From Dethiobacter sp. (lineage in GTDB: Bacteria; Bacillota; Dethiobacteria; DTU022; UBA8154), in assembly GCA_020725665.1 (NCBI GenBank), contig DYEO01000085.1, positions 62,001 through 126,000 of the forward strand: a stretch of 64,000 nucleotides of DNA. Reading direction: 5' to 3'. The notes under the pieces were generated by a model that saw only the letters and a list, made by a program, of their open reading frames with translations, was not told the DNA's origin and made no database searches. Shown here piece after piece: positions 52,427 through 61,317 of this stretch (position 1 is the first letter of the stretch; every line of letters starts with the position of its first letter). The position numbers were made by a program, and so were the translations under genes.

Positions 52427-54715
52427 ATGCAGAAAACCATTAAAACATTTTTATTTTTTTTCCTTGTTGTTGTTGCTTTTCTTGCAGGCATATTATTTAT
52501 CGTCCCTCTAAACATTTACGCTGTCAATACCCCGAATTTTTCTCTCTGGCGGGAACATGCCCCGTTAACCTCACATGTTTATGATCGTTACGGTAACGAA
52601 ATAGCAACGCTTTACGGAGAGCAAAACCGCATCATCATCCCCCTGGAACAAATCCCACTGCATGTCAGGCAAGCATTTATCGCCGTTGAAGATGAACGTT
52701 TTTATTCACATATCGGCATAGACCCTATTGCCATCGCTCGCTCTTTTTTAACAAACATGAAAAGTCGCCAGTGGACAGAAGAGGGAGGAAGCACGATAAC
52801 GCAGCAGTTAATCAAAAATGCTTATCTTACACGGGAGAAAACACTGGACCGTAAACTTAGAGAGGCATGGCTGTCGATATTATTGGAACGCAAGTTTTCT
52901 AAAGATGAAATTCTGGAAATGTACTTAAATACTATTTATTTTGCTCATGGTGCTTACGGTATTGAAGCAGCAGCAAACTTATACTTCGATAAAAGTGCGG
53001 ACAAGCTTTCTGTTGCCGAGGGAGCCCTCCTGGCAGGTATACCCCGCCTTCCCAATTACTATTCCCCTTATGTTAATTACGAAAATGCCCGGCAAAGACA
53101 GGAAATGATCCTGCAAAAAATGGCCGATCTGAAATTTATCACTGATGAGCAAATGATTGAGATTCGGGACCAAGCAATAGTGCTTGCAGAGCGCCCTTCG
53201 AGAAATTACCCCTATCCCTATTTTCTTGATTACATGCTGCACCAGGAACTTGTACCCGCCCTGGCAGAGCTTCCCTTGTTTGAAGGACGGGGGGAAGCTT
53301 ATGATGCTGTTTATACCGGGGGTTTAAGAATCTATACCACGTTGGATACAGCTGTCCAGGCCTCCGCTGAGAGTGTTCTTAACAATGAGAGCCACTATGA
53401 CCATAATATAAGAGTAGATATGCAAAAACTGAGAGAATTGATGGCAAACAGGGATTTGGAGGGTTTTCCCGAAACGGTATTGAAAGAAGGAGGAGTCCTT
53501 CAGCCCCAGGCCTCCGTTGTTATTGCCGAACCATCCAGCGGTGAACTGCTGGCGCTGGTAGGGGGACGGGAATACAGTAAAGACAACCAGCATCTTCGTT
53601 ATCTCAGTCCAAGGCAACCAGGTTCTGCGATAAAGCCAATCTTAATCTATGCCCCGGCTATTGAAGAAGAAATTTTACTGCCTGGTTCCATCGTGGATGA
53701 TGCTCCCTTTATCCGGGGAGACTGGGCTCCGGAAAACTTCAGGCGGCGCTTCTTGGGACTGGTTACGGTGAGAAAAGCAGTAACGGAATCGTTAAATGTT
53801 CCCGCTGCAAAGATCTTCGCCGCTCTGGGACCTAAAAAAGGGGTGGAATATGGCATAAAAATGGGTCTCTCCACCCTGGGGCCGGATGATTACCACCTGG
53901 CTGCAGCCTTAGGAGGCGTAACGCTGGGGGTAACCCCCCTTGACGTGGCCCAGTCCTACGCTGTTTTGGCCAACGAAGGAGTAAAAGTTGGGTTGCATAC
54001 GATTAAAAGAGTCGAAGACAGCAGCGGACGGGTTATTTATGAACACCGCGCCGATCCGGAAGTGGTGCTGCAGCCGCAAACCGCTTTCCTTGTATCGGAG
54101 ATGCTTAAAGATGTAGTAATCCACGGTACCGCGTCAGGCATAAGGGTGGATCGGCCCCTGGCGGCCAAGACCGGGACCAGCAGTGAAAATCGGGACGCTT
54201 ACCTGGTGGCATACACCCCTGAAGTACTAATTTCTTTTTGGATGGGACATGACATGCCAATAACGGGGCATATAAAAGGTGGTAGCAGTGCAGCCATCCC
54301 CCTTATGAACGCCCTGCTTGAAGAAATATTGGATAAAATACCGGCCTCTGATTTCCCCAGGCCTGACGGAATAGTAGGCCCGGTTGAAATCTGCGGCCAA
54401 TCGGGGTTGCGGCCCGGACGTTACTGTCCAAAAGATAAGATAGTGGAAGAATATTTTCCCCTGGACAAGCTCCCCCAGCAAATATGCAACTTGCACATTG
54501 TTTTAAATGTCTGCCGCACAAGCGGTCTGCTGCCCGGGTATTCCTGCCCTTCCTGGGAAATTGAACCGTGGATCTTCTTACAGCGGCCCCCGTTCGTGCT
54601 AACTGATGAGCGATGGAGAGGAGGAGGGGGCCGGGGGCCGGAAGATATGCACAAGATGCCTCCCACAGAGTATTGTAGGGTGCACAACTGGTGGCATTAC
54701 CGGCAGTGGTGGTAA
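52427..54715 (+). CDS. Penicillin-binding protein 1A (class A)
   Basis: A 762-residue bifunctional enzyme that polymerises and cross-links peptidoglycan outside the membrane. One N-terminal membrane helix (FLFFFLVVVAFLAGILFIV) is followed by the GT51 domain: EDERFYSHIGID, GGSTITQQLIKN, LLERKFSKDEILEMYLN. The transpeptidase has the active serine at residue 400 (PGSAIKP), SLNVPAAK, and KTGTSSEN starting at Lys581. The C-terminal extension has six or so cysteines in paired motifs (CGQSGLRPGRYC, CRTSGLLPGYSC) common to clostridial PBP1A. It ends in a Trp- and Gly-rich tail. Confidence 0.94.
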   Translation: MQKTIKTFLFFFLVVVAFLAGILFIVPLNIYAVNTPNFSLWREHAPLTSHVYDRYGNEIATLYGEQNRIIIPLEQIPLHVRQAFIAVEDERFYSHIGIDPIAIARSFLTNMKSRQWTEEGGSTITQQLIKNAYLTREKTLDRKLREAWLSILLERKFSKDEILEMYLNTIYFAHGAYGIEAAANLYFDKSADKLSVAEGALLAGIPRLPNYYSPYVNYENARQRQEMILQKMADLKFITDEQMIEIRDQAIVLAERPSRNYPYPYFLDYMLHQELVPALAELPLFEGRGEAYDAVYTGGLRIYTTLDTAVQASAESVLNNESHYDHNIRVDMQKLRELMANRDLEGFPETVLKEGGVLQPQASVVIAEPSSGELLALVGGREYSKDNQHLRYLSPRQPGSAIKPILIYAPAIEEEILLPGSIVDDAPFIRGDWAPENFRRRFLGLVTVRKAVTESLNVPAAKIFAALGPKKGVEYGIKMGLSTLGPDDYHLAAALGGVTLGVTPLDVAQSYAVLANEGVKVGLHTIKRVEDSSGRVIYEHRADPEVVLQPQTAFLVSEMLKDVVIHGTASGIRVDRPLAAKTGTSSENRDAYLVAYTPEVLISFWMGHDMPITGHIKGGSSAAIPLMNALLEEILDKIPASDFPRPDGIVGPVEICGQSGLRPGRYCPKDKIVEEYFPLDKLPQQICNLHIVLNVCRTSGLLPGYSCPSWEIEPWIFLQRPPFVLTDERWRGGGGRGPEDMHKMPPTEYCRVHNWWHYRQWW

Positions 54716-54741
54716 TATTTATATAACCCTTGCTTTATTTG

Positions 54742-54773
54742 GCCTTTGTGCATGGTAAAACAGAGGCTTTTTT
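54742..54773 (+). terminator. Terminator of the PBP gene
   Basis: GCCTTTG (54742-54748) and CAGAGGC (54761-54767) pair with one G-U, followed by TTTTTTG. Confidence 0.7.
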
Positions 54774-54781
54774 GTTTACGA

Positions 54782-54931
54782 CTAAAACCAGGCATTCAGC
54801 CAATATTTTTCAAAGGCCATTTTGGCCAGGTAGGCAGCCCGTGTAGGACGGAGCAGCGTAATATACGGTTTGGGCTTTGTGTAATAGCGGACTGTGGAGT
54901 AGCGGGCCCGACCGAACCCGGTAATCATCAG
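54782..54931 (-). other. In-frame C-terminal extension of the SQR-like gene beyond a TGA codon
   Basis: After the TGA at 54932-54934 the same frame continues for 49 sense codons to a TAG at 54782-54784. The translation contains ITGFGRARYS, YYTKPKPYITLL and AKMAFEKYWLNAWF. These match, by eye, the normal C-terminus of SQR-like FAD oxidoreductases, where a Cys-Phe pair precedes an E-T-G-x-G-R-A motif and the protein ends near an F-E-K-Y-W-L motif. The TGA falls on the codon of that cysteine. Coding appearance after the stop argues against a true end at 54932. Either TGA is read as selenocysteine, or the gene is broken by one base. Confidence 0.75.
54903..54920 (-). promoter_or_regulatory. Candidate bacterial SECIS hairpin
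   Basis: On the minus-strand mRNA, CGGGUU pairs with GGCCCG (four G-C and two G-U pairs) around the 6-nt loop CGGUCG. The loop begins 17 nt after the TGA and has G in its second position, which fits general criteria published for bacterial SECIS elements. The loop contains GGUC, as does the E. coli fdhF element. Short hairpins of this kind also arise by chance. Confidence 0.35.
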
Positions 54932-55936
54932 TCAGAGGCCTTTGGCCGTATAGCGATGTTTCGGTTTTTTACCCTGAATGAGCAAGGCAATATTGCGCGC
55001 CACCACCTCGGCCTGGTAATGGGCAAATATCCCGGCTTTTGGTGCCAGGGTTCCCATTACCGGCAGGCGCAAGGCCGTGGCATCACCCACGCCAAAGACC
55101 TTTTCCCAATCTGTCTGCAGGGTATGGGGATCAGTCTTGATCCAGCCCCCAGGCTCCACCAGGCCCGTTTCCCGCAATACGGTGGGGCCCCAGTGGGAAG
55201 GAATGCCCAGGAAAAGGTCGGCTTCCAGGTTGATGCCCTGGTCCAGTAACAGGCTTTTTGCAGTATTATCCAGGGAGAGGACCTTGGCTTCCGTAAATAA
55301 ACCAATCCCACGCTGTTTCATCATATTGCGCACGCTTTCACCAACCCGCGGGCCGCCCAGTGGTTCCGGAGTAGGTTCCGGTGTTACCAGGGTAAGCTCA
55401 ATATTATCCCTGATGCCGCGCTGGCGCAAGTAAGCGTCCAGGAGAAAGATCATCTCATAAGGAGCCGGCGGGCAGACAAAAGGAAGGCTGGAAATGAAGA
55501 AAACGATCTTTCCTTTATTAAAAGCCTTCAGGCGGCCGCTGAGACGAATCAGATCGTCAAAATTATAGACATTATAGGCCCCTTCTGCAAAACCGGGGAC
55601 TGTTTCAAGATGATGCTCCGCCCCAAGGGAAATGATCAGATAATCATAATCAATCAGGCCATTACCTGTTTGCACCGAAGACCGTTCAAGGTTAATTTTC
55701 TCTACTTCCGCCTGGATAACTTCAATACCTTTCTTGCCCAGCCTTTCCAGCTTCCTGGTAATGGCTTGCGGTTTTCTTTTGTTAATCATCAACATGGGAT
55801 ATGAGGATAGAAAGACATGGCTGTCCTTGCGGTCCACAAGCTTTATCATGTGCTTTTTTTTATCGAGGGTTTTGCTTAAAACGTTGGCGGCTACCACACC
55901 GCCGGTCCCGCCGCCCAGCACCAGGACAGTACTCAA
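54932..55936 (-). CDS. SQR-like FAD-dependent oxidoreductase, up to an in-frame TGA (possible selenoprotein)
   Basis: A flavoprotein of the pyridine nucleotide-disulfide/SQR superfamily. The FAD-binding VLVLGGGTGGVVAANVL opens the protein, LIISLGAEHHLETVPG and VFGVGDATALRLP are later flavin motifs, and SLPFVCPPAPYE holds the only cysteine (Cys155), in the position of a redox Cys of sulfide:quinone oxidoreductase. The second redox Cys should lie near residue 335. There the frame has TGA, followed by 49 more in-frame codons of family-like sequence (54782-54931). The TTG start at 55934-55936 follows GGAGG by about 11 nt. Partner would be quinone or another acceptor. It may be a selenoprotein of about 384 residues or a damaged gene. 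Confidence 0.85.
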   Translation of the reverse strand: MSTVLVLGGGTGGVVAANVLSKTLDKKKHMIKLVDRKDSHVFLSSYPMLMINKRKPQAITRKLERLGKKGIEVIQAEVEKINLERSSVQTGNGLIDYDYLIISLGAEHHLETVPGFAEGAYNVYNFDDLIRLSGRLKAFNKGKIVFFISSLPFVCPPAPYEMIFLLDAYLRQRGIRDNIELTLVTPEPTPEPLGGPRVGESVRNMMKQRGIGLFTEAKVLSLDNTAKSLLLDQGINLEADLFLGIPSHWGPTVLRETGLVEPGGWIKTDPHTLQTDWEKVFGVGDATALRLPVMGTLAPKAGIFAHYQAEVVARNIALLIQGKKPKHRYTAKGL

Positions 55937-56177
55937 ATTAACCGCCTCCGTTTAATATATTTGTCCTTTACAAAAAGACAGGATTGATCTTTTTATTAGT
56001 ATTTTAAAATTATAAGTATCTTATTCCGCTGAAGGCTGTTCGGGGTAACATGGACAAAGGGGAATGGGCTGTTCAATTACACAAATTAATAACTTGTTTA
56101 AGAATTGATTGGTTTATGTTAAAATAAAAACAGTTTGTTCAGGGATTTAGAAAATGTAGAAAGGAGTGTCCGCCAAG

Positions 56178-57035
56178 ATGATTTCAATAGGTATTATCGG
56201 CGGCGGTAAGGGTGGGCTTTCTATTATGCATCTGGTTGAGGGAATACCTGGGGTCGAACTACGCTGGGTAGCAGACATCGATGAAGAAGCTCCAGCCATA
56301 AAGGAAGCACGTAAAAAGGGTATTAAGACAGTGGTTGACTTTGCACCACAAGTCCGGGATACATCCATCCAATTGGTCATAGAAGTAACCGGCAATGATA
56401 GAGTACGCCAAATATTGGAAGAACATAAGCATACCGGTCTTTCTATTATCGATGCCCTGGGAGCCCGCTTTCTCGTGGATATTGTGAAACAACGGCAACA
56501 ATTGATTCAGCAGCTTCACCATAAGTCACAGGCCCTGGCCGTGAGCGCTGAAAATCTAAGCAATAATGCGAACCAGATCCGTCAGAGCATGGAGCAATTG
56601 TCCAAAGAGGCGGAAGAACTGGCGCAAACCGGGCAGGAACTCAGTAAGACTGCCGGTGAGGCCAGTCGAGCGGTCACTGATACCAACAGTATTCTAAAAA
56701 TTATCGAAAACATCGCTAATAAAACGAATATTATTGGCCTGAATGCCGCCATTGAGGCAGCCAGGGTTGGAGATGCCGGGCGAGGTTTTGCCGTAGTGGC
56801 AGACGAAATCCGTAAGCTGGCCAAGAACAGCAGTTCCTCGGTAGAGCAGATTGGCGGTATTACCAAAAACATCGTCCAATTTATGGAGAAAATTGTCCAA
56901 GGGATTAACTCCTCAGGAAAAACGGCTCAGAACCAGGCGGCCGCTGCAGAGGAAGTGCTGGCCTCCCTGGATGAAGTGGCTACCATCTCTGCTTCGCTAA
57001 AGGAAATGGCGGACGATTTGGTAAAGATTACATAG
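56178..57035 (+). CDS. Soluble chemoreceptor with N-terminal Rossmann domain
   Basis: A 285-residue protein without membrane segments. Residues 1-110 form a Rossmann-type domain ([19 protein letters not shown], then [22 protein letters not shown] and [15 protein letters not shown]), like the NAD(P) domain of homoserine or dihydrodipicolinate dehydrogenases. The rest is a helical MCP signalling domain with the conserved hairpin tip [32 protein letters not shown]. It could sense NAD(P) state or a bound metabolite and signal to CheA. ATG 56178 is chosen because AAGGAG lies 11 nt upstream; a GTG at 56166 overlaps that site. No other chemotaxis gene is nearby. Confidence 0.85.
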   Translation: MISIGIIGGGKGGLSIMHLVEGIPGVELRWVADIDEEAPAIKEARKKGIKTVVDFAPQVRDTSIQLVIEVTGNDRVRQILEEHKHTGLSIIDALGARFLVDIVKQRQQLIQQLHHKSQALAVSAENLSNNANQIRQSMEQLSKEAEELAQTGQELSKTAGEASRAVTDTNSILKIIENIANKTNIIGLNAAIEAARVGDAGRGFAVVADEIRKLAKNSSSSVEQIGGITKNIVQFMEKIVQGINSSGKTAQNQAAAAEEVLASLDEVATISASLKEMADDLVKIT

Positions 57036-57238
57036 AGAATCAATTAAGGCTTAGCTTTAACAATGTTGCCTCAAAGAATGTAAAAGAAAAGATCTGTGCC
57101 CACTTCTATTAAGTTAACATAATATATATTATCGGACGTTGTAAATTGACAAAATGTTTTTTGCCTAAAACCATCCCTCCCTGCTTTCTTTTTTTTATAA
57201 AGAAACTAAAATTTAAAAAGAAAACATGGAATCAGCTC

Positions 57239-57267
57239 TTGACAGGTTGCGTAAATATGGTTAAGAT
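57239..57267 (+). promoter_or_regulatory. Predicted sigma-A promoter of leuA
   Basis: Consensus TTGACA (57239-57244) and TAAGAT (57262-57267) with 17-nt spacing. It lies just before the T-box leader. The stretch 57036-57238 holds nothing else I could recognise. Confidence 0.7.
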
Positions 57268-57289
57268 TAATCTCAAATTGTAAGAGAAA

Positions 57290-57558
57290 AAACGATGATC
57301 AGGATCAGTAGGAAAACGGGAATTGCACAGAGAGTTGCCAAATGCTGCGAGCGCAACCCTTTCCCCTTTCTGAAGCTCACCTGTGAGAAGCCGGCTGAAA
57401 TAATAGTAGGTGCGGACGGGTCTTTACCGTTAAAAGAAGAACGCTTAAGCGGGCGGTATATTTAAGCATTGCTTTTTATCTCTAAATATGCTGTCAAGTA
57501 GAGTGGTACCGCGAGAGTTAACCTTTCGTCTCTATTTTTGAACGAAAGGTTTTTTACT
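57290..57558 (+). promoter_or_regulatory. T-box riboswitch leader of leuA, probably tRNA-Leu (CUC specifier)
   Basis: The leader has the T-box sequence AAGTAGAGTGGTACCGCG (57496-57513). It is followed by a terminator with stem AACCTTTCGT (57520-57529) and ACGAAAGGTT (57542-57551) and a T run. Upstream is a stem I region with GAAG-CTC-ACC near 57372-57381. CTC at 57376-57378 is the likely specifier and encodes leucine, which fits the leuA gene behind it. Uncharged tRNA-Leu would favour the antiterminator and turn on leuA. Confidence 0.9.
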
Positions 57559-57599
57559 TGCCTGGTGTTGGTTAATTATAATTGGAAGAGGTGTATGTG

Positions 57600-59159
57600 A
57601 TGAGCGAAAGAGTGATAATTTTTGAAAGCACACTAAGGGATGGAGAGCAAACTCCGGGGGCGAAGCTGAATGCCCAGGAGAAACTGGAGATCGCTCGCCA
57701 GCTTGCCCGTTTAAACGTTGATGTCATAGAAGCAGGTTTTCCCATCTCCTCTCCCGGCGACCTGAAAGCTGTGCAACAGATTGCCAGGGAAGTCAAGGGA
57801 CCGGTTATCGCCGCCCTGGCCAGGACGGTTAAGGAAGATATCGACTGTGCCTGGGAAGCAGTAAAAGATGCGGAAAAGCCGCGCATTCATGTATTCCTGG
57901 CCGCTTCCGATATTCACATGGAGAAGAAGCTGCGCAAGGATCCGCAAACCTGCCTGCAGGAAGCGGTACAGGCTGTTAAATATGCCCGCAGTTTAACGCC
58001 TGATGTGGAATATTCCCTGGAGGATGCCACCCGGGCTCGGGAGGATTATATTTATCGCGTTGTTGAAGCGGTGATCGATGCCGGGGCAACTGTGGTAAAT
58101 ATTCCCGATACGGTAGGTTATGCCGTCCCCGCAGAGTTCGGAGCCTTAATCCGGCGCATCATCCAAAATGTGCCCAACGCACACCAGGCCGTTTTCAGCG
58201 TCCATTGCCACAATGATCTGGGTTTTGCAGTGAGCAATTCCCTGGAGGCGGTGAAAAACGGTGCCAGGCAGGTGGAATGCAACATCAACGGTATTGGGGA
58301 AAGAGCGGGAAACGCCGCCCTGGAAGAGATTATTTTATCCATGAAGATCAGGCCGGATCATTTTTCCTTTGAGACCGGCATCAATACAAAGGAGATATAC
58401 AGGACCAGCCGGCTTGTGAGTAAGCTGACCGGTATCCCCATTCCCGTAAATAAAGCCGTTATCGGAATTAATGCTTTTGCTCACTCTTCGGGAATCCATC
58501 AGGACGGCGTGCTCAAAGACAAGAGTACTTATGAAATTATTAACGCCGAATTAATCGGAGGGCAGGCCGCGCAGATGATCCTCACCGCCCGTTCCGGACG
58601 ACATGCCCTGCGCAGCCAGCTTGAAGCAATGAATTATTCCCTGAATGACGATGAGTTCGCAGATTTTTACCAGCGGTTTATCGAACTGGCCGACCGTAAG
58701 AAAGAGGTTTACCGGGAAGACCTGGAAGCCCTGCTTATCGATGTTTCATATGCTGATCCCATTTACGAGTTGGAATACCTGCATACGGTGGGTGGAACAC
58801 GGACAATCCCGGCTGCTGTAGTTGTGCTGCGTCGCGGCGAGGAATGCCTGGAAGCTGTTTCTTCAGGTACGGGACCAATCGACGCGGCCTACAAAGCTGT
58901 TGATATGCTTACCGCCTTAAAAATAGAACTGGGGAGTTTTAACATCCGGGCTGTCACCCAGGGTATGGATGCCCTGGGCGAAGTATCGATTACCATAAGG
59001 CACGAGGATAAAAACATTATTGGACGGGGCATGAGTACGGATATTATTGAAGCAAGTGTAAAGGCTTACCTTGACGGGATTAATAAGCTGCTCAACATAC
59101 AGGCTCACAATAATCAAAATCATAATAAAAATAATAAACAGTCCGGGCGAGTGTTATAA
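57600..59159 (+). CDS. leuA: 2-isopropylmalate synthase
   Basis: A protein of about 519 residues that condenses acetyl-CoA with 2-oxoisovalerate, the first committed step to leucine. The catalytic TIM barrel has FESTLRDGEQTPGA at the start, SVHCHNDLGFAVSNSL with the metal His residues, and GIGERAGNAALEE. The linker and C-terminal regulatory domain (leucine feedback site) follow from about residue 390. The tail is Asn- and Lys-rich. A leucine T-box upstream supports LeuA rather than homocitrate or citramalate synthase. ATG 57600 follows GGAAGAGGTG. leuB, leuC and leuD are not nearby. Confidence 0.94.
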   Translation: MSERVIIFESTLRDGEQTPGAKLNAQEKLEIARQLARLNVDVIEAGFPISSPGDLKAVQQIAREVKGPVIAALARTVKEDIDCAWEAVKDAEKPRIHVFLAASDIHMEKKLRKDPQTCLQEAVQAVKYARSLTPDVEYSLEDATRAREDYIYRVVEAVIDAGATVVNIPDTVGYAVPAEFGALIRRIIQNVPNAHQAVFSVHCHNDLGFAVSNSLEAVKNGARQVECNINGIGERAGNAALEEIILSMKIRPDHFSFETGINTKEIYRTSRLVSKLTGIPIPVNKAVIGINAFAHSSGIHQDGVLKDKSTYEIINAELIGGQAAQMILTARSGRHALRSQLEAMNYSLNDDEFADFYQRFIELADRKKEVYREDLEALLIDVSYADPIYELEYLHTVGGTRTIPAAVVVLRRGEECLEAVSSGTGPIDAAYKAVDMLTALKIELGSFNIRAVTQGMDALGEVSITIRHEDKNIIGRGMSTDIIEASVKAYLDGINKLLNIQAHNNQNHNKNNKQSGRVL

Positions 59160-59192
59160 TATTTATATAAAAATATTAAGGTGGCTTGCAAA

Positions 59193-59807
59193 ATGAAACA
59201 ATTGACCAACCGTCAAAAAGAAGTTTTAAATTTTATCCGTGAAGAGGTTGTAAACAAAAACTACCCCCCCTCTGTACGGGAAATTTGCCAGGCCATGAAT
59301 CTAAGTTCAAGCTCAACGGTTCATTCTCACTTAAAGGCACTTCAAAAAAAAGGGTACATTAAGCGGGATCCCACCAAACCCCGTGCTATTGCCCTTACAC
59401 ACCCCGCCCTTGCGGATAAATCCTGGCAGCAGGCTAAACTAGTGCCCCTGGTTGGTCAGGTAACTGCAGGGGTCCCGGTGCTGGCAGAAGAAAATATTGA
59501 AAGCTATATGCACATCCCTTCCGAAATAGTGAAAAATGATACGGTTTTCCTGTTACGCATACAGGGTGACAGCATGAAAGATGCGGGTATACTTCCCCAT
59601 GACCTGGTTATTGTGAGGCAGCAGCCTGCGGCAGAAAACGGAGAGATTGTGGTGGCCCTCCTGGAAGATGAAGCTACAGTGAAGAGGTTTTACCGTGAAA
59701 AAGATTATGTCCGCCTGCAGCCGGAGAACCCCGCTTATCAACCGATTATGGCTAAGAATGTTGTAATTCTGGGCAAGGTGATTGGCCTCTTACGCACCTG
59801 GGAATAA
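59193..59807 (+). CDS. lexA: LexA repressor
   Basis: A 204-residue SOS repressor. The N-terminal winged helix has QLTNRQKEVLNFI and PPSVREICQAMNLSSSSTVHSHLKAL. The self-cleavage site is Ala-Gly in VTAGVP. The catalytic Ser is in GDSMKDAGI and the Lys in EATVKRFYRE. RecA filaments (recA is also in this window) trigger its cleavage. ATG 59193 follows AAGGTGG; an upstream TTG at 59181 touches that site. It is convergent with the YnbB-family gene. Confidence 0.96.
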   Translation: MKQLTNRQKEVLNFIREEVVNKNYPPSVREICQAMNLSSSSTVHSHLKALQKKGYIKRDPTKPRAIALTHPALADKSWQQAKLVPLVGQVTAGVPVLAEENIESYMHIPSEIVKNDTVFLLRIQGDSMKDAGILPHDLVIVRQQPAAENGEIVVALLEDEATVKRFYREKDYVRLQPENPAYQPIMAKNVVILGKVIGLLRTWE

Positions 59808-59820
59808 ATGTGCATATTTT

Positions 59821-61113
59821 CTAATTTATAATGACGTCCAAAAGGCATGCCAGACCAAGGATTACGTGATTGTAGGACAATCCACCCTGGATGTAAAGAG
59901 TGTAGGGTTCGCGCAACGGTGCGTCGGCACTGAATTCACTGGATGATCCCTGCACGAATGTCCCGGCAGCCATATATAATGGATCGGCATAGCCCGGTGT
60001 TGCTCCGGCAACGGGCTGGAAATGAGCGTTAACAGGCGATGCTTGCTGCACAGCACTGCAAAATAGCTCGAGCTCTTCTTTATTTTTAAGACGCACGGTT
60101 TGGACAAGGTCCCCCCTTTTTTCATCATAACGGGGGCTAACGCTGTAACCTGCTTCTTCCAGGGCGGCAGCTATGGTTACCGCACCCTTTAAAGATTCAG
60201 CTACAAGCTGGGGAGCCATAAAAAGACCCTGAAAATAAAGACGCTTGTTCTGAATAAAAGCTCCCAGGTCTTTCCCCAGGCCCGGGGCCGAGAAAGCCTC
60301 ACTGATAAGGGAAATATATTTTTTTCTCCCCGTTATATATCCTCCGGCAGGTGCCAGGCCGCCACCAGGATTTTTAATTAATGATCCCGCTATCAGATCG
60401 GCACCCCCTCCTGCAAGGGGTTCTTCCCTTTCCACAAATTCCCCGTAACAATTATCTACGAGTATAATGGCATCCCTGTTGTAGCGACGTACTATCGCGG
60501 CAAGACGAGCTATTTCCGAAACTGTCAGCGCCTGGCGAAAAGGGTTGTAACCCCGGGAGCGCTGGATAAAGACGACCTTTGTCGGCGCTTTCAACAATGT
60601 TATCAGGTCTTTGTAATTTTCGAGTTGTAGAACTTTCGCTGTCTCCACCTGGGCAAAAGATATATTCCATTCCCGGAGCGAGCTGATATTTTTACCACTA
60701 TAGCTTCCTTGATCGGTTTCTTCCGGGCCGATGATAGCCCGGCGTAGTGTGTCATAAGGCATTCCGCTGAGTGAAAGAAGGCGCTCACCGGGACGGAGCA
60801 AGCCCCGCAGGCAGGTAAAAAGGGTATGCGTACCGGAAACAAAGTGGGGCCGCACGATAGAGTCTTCTCCATTAAAAATTCGCGAAAAAAGGTTTTCCAG
60901 CTTATCCCTACCCCTGTCATGATAACCATAACCCTCATTGGAATGAAAGCAGTCTTCACTTATTTTTTCTGATTTAAAAGACTCTAAAACTTTAGCCTGA
61001 TTATGTAAAGCATTCGCATCGATCTCCCGGTGCTGTCCGGCTACTTTTTTTTCTGCTTTAGCGATAAGTAAAGTGGTTTTTCTTTTAATACCGGTGATCT
61101 CCCACCACTCCAT
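59821..61113 (-). CDS. ynbB: PLP-dependent YnbB/aluminium-resistance family protein
   Basis: A 430-residue fold-type I PLP enzyme of the YnbB family, often annotated as methionine gamma-lyase family or aluminium resistance protein. The cofactor Lys is in LIAGSLIKNPGGGLAPAGGYI; VDNCYGEFVE supplies the Asp that contacts the PLP ring, and YGYHDRGRDKLE is typical of the N-terminal region. The real substrate is unknown. It lies downstream of hfq and miaA as in Bacillus. A strong terminator before it suggests its own promoter. Confidence 0.9.
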   Translation of the reverse strand: MEWWEITGIKRKTTLLIAKAEKKVAGQHREIDANALHNQAKVLESFKSEKISEDCFHSNEGYGYHDRGRDKLENLFSRIFNGEDSIVRPHFVSGTHTLFTCLRGLLRPGERLLSLSGMPYDTLRRAIIGPEETDQGSYSGKNISSLREWNISFAQVETAKVLQLENYKDLITLLKAPTKVVFIQRSRGYNPFRQALTVSEIARLAAIVRRYNRDAIILVDNCYGEFVEREEPLAGGGADLIAGSLIKNPGGGLAPAGGYITGRKKYISLISEAFSAPGLGKDLGAFIQNKRLYFQGLFMAPQLVAESLKGAVTIAAALEEAGYSVSPRYDEKRGDLVQTVRLKNKEELELFCSAVQQASPVNAHFQPVAGATPGYADPLYMAAGTFVQGSSSEFSADAPLREPYTLYIQGGLSYNHVILGLACLLDVIIN

Positions 61114-61215
61114 GCTTTCACCCTGCTTTCAATCTCGTAATTGAAACTTATTATGACGCAAATTATTGATGCTTTTTGGTAAGCCATCTTTAAATTGCAG
61201 GAAATGATATGCACA

Positions 61216-61245
61216 GCAAAAAGACACCTGGTGCTAACAGGTGTC
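61216..61245 (-). terminator. Terminator of the mutL-miaA-hfq operon
   Basis: GACACCTG (61223-61230) and CAGGTGTC (61238-61245) form a perfect 8-bp stem; on the minus strand it runs into CTTTTTGC. Confidence 0.85.
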
Positions 61246-61274
61246 CCGGTTTTGCAGCAGTTTATTAAATAAAC

Positions 61275-61307
61275 GCAGGGTGCTTAAAACTGTTGCGGAC
61301 ACCCTGC
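61275..61307 (-). other. Hairpin directly behind hfq
   Basis: GCAGGGT (61275-61281) and ACCCTGC (61301-61307) form a 7-bp stem 11 nt after the hfq stop. There is only a weak T run, so it may stabilise the hfq mRNA or act with the next terminator. Confidence 0.5.
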
Positions 61308-61317
61308 TACCGCTTAC

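Noticed and set aside
54782..54934. Frameshift as explanation for the early stop of the SQR-like gene
   Set aside because: The family-like sequence after the stop is in the same frame as the sequence before it, so no shift is needed; only the TGA codon itself is in question.
54746..55249. Plus-strand ORF opposite the SQR-like gene
   Set aside because: It is the complement of a clear flavoprotein and its in-frame extension; its sequence is a Cys/Pro-rich shadow.
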